A DNA stretch of 61,579 nt from Candidatus Thorarchaeota archaeon. GTDB taxonomy: Archaea > Asgardarchaeota > Thorarchaeia > Thorarchaeales > Thorarchaeaceae. Below, piece by piece: positions 61,177-61,579 of the stretch (position 1 is its first letter; every line of letters begins with the position of its first letter). The DNA lies in assembly GCA_016839445.1 (NCBI GenBank), contig JAEOUG010000032.1, forward strand, positions 1-61,579. Direction: 5' to 3'. The position numbers and the translations under genes are program-made. The notes below the pieces were generated by a model that worked only from the letters and a program-made list of their open reading frames with translations, ran no database searches and was not told the origin of the DNA.

Positions 61177-61579
<403 letters not shown>

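Overview
The window looks like a chromosomal segment of an archaeon. The evidence is short TATA-like boxes close to start codons, many TTG and GTG starts, a geranylgeranyl-type prenyl synthase, [NiFe] hydrogenases of archaeal layout, an LSm-like protein, and the 3' end of an archaeal-looking 23S rRNA on the minus strand at the right edge. GC content is moderate. The mix of group 3b-like and group 4-like hydrogenases, ferredoxin-linked oxidoreductases, 2-hydroxyacyl-CoA dehydratase, LRR and Regnase-like proteins and many zinc-ribbon membrane proteins suggests an anaerobic, fermentative archaeon, possibly Asgard/Thorarchaeota-like. That placement is inference. No phage, insertion sequence, CRISPR array or tRNA gene was recognised.

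Layout. 1-0.4 kb: end of a 2-oxoacid:ferredoxin oxidoreductase gamma gene. 0.4-4.5 kb: a compact minus-strand operon with complex I order A-B-C-D-H-I whose large subunit keeps both NiFe cysteine pairs. 4.6-9.8 kb: a 2-hydroxyacyl-CoA dehydratase operon (activator plus two subunits) divergent from an acyl-CoA ligase. 9.9-18.2 kb: gamma-carbonic-anhydrase-like protein, SAH hydrolase, a membrane-anchored solute-binding protein whose two halves are in swapped order, a zinc-ribbon membrane protein, an AstE-like hydrolase, MsrA and a small zinc protein. 18.4-22.7 kb: a four-subunit cytosolic NAD(P)-linked [NiFe] hydrogenase plus an unknown small gene. 22.6-32.7 kb: GlcD-like oxidase, phosphoesterase, two ArsB/NhaD-like permeases around a Regnase-like RNase gene, a short bacterial-type AlaRS, and a DUF47/PiT phosphate pair. 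32.7-41.4 kb: membrane proteins, nitroreductase with a tiny zinc protein, acyl-CoA dehydrogenase plus ferredoxin, a gingipain-like surface protease, an LRR protein, an SDR and a methyltransferase.

41.4-49.4 kb is the most suggestive region. An ABC exporter (ATPase, permease) and a membrane-anchored C39-like peptidase are transcribed leftward. A putative DNA-binding regulator, four tandem paralogous PH-domain (YdbS/YdbT-like) membrane proteins and a 31-residue membrane peptide are transcribed rightward. The divergent promoter holds two copies of a TTTAC-N9-GTAAA element, one over each expected transcription start. I read this as one co-regulated envelope-stress or peptide-resistance/export module; the function is a hypothesis.

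49.4-61.6 kb: sugar isomerase-like protein, class II amidotransferase, Gfo/Idh/MocA oxidoreductase, a second zinc-ribbon membrane protein, a serine beta-lactamase-like protein, a double AsnC/Lrp regulator, a cupin, GGPP synthase, a flavoredoxin-like protein, an LSm-like protein, a small anchored secreted protein, about 390 bp with no gene seen, and the 23S rRNA end.
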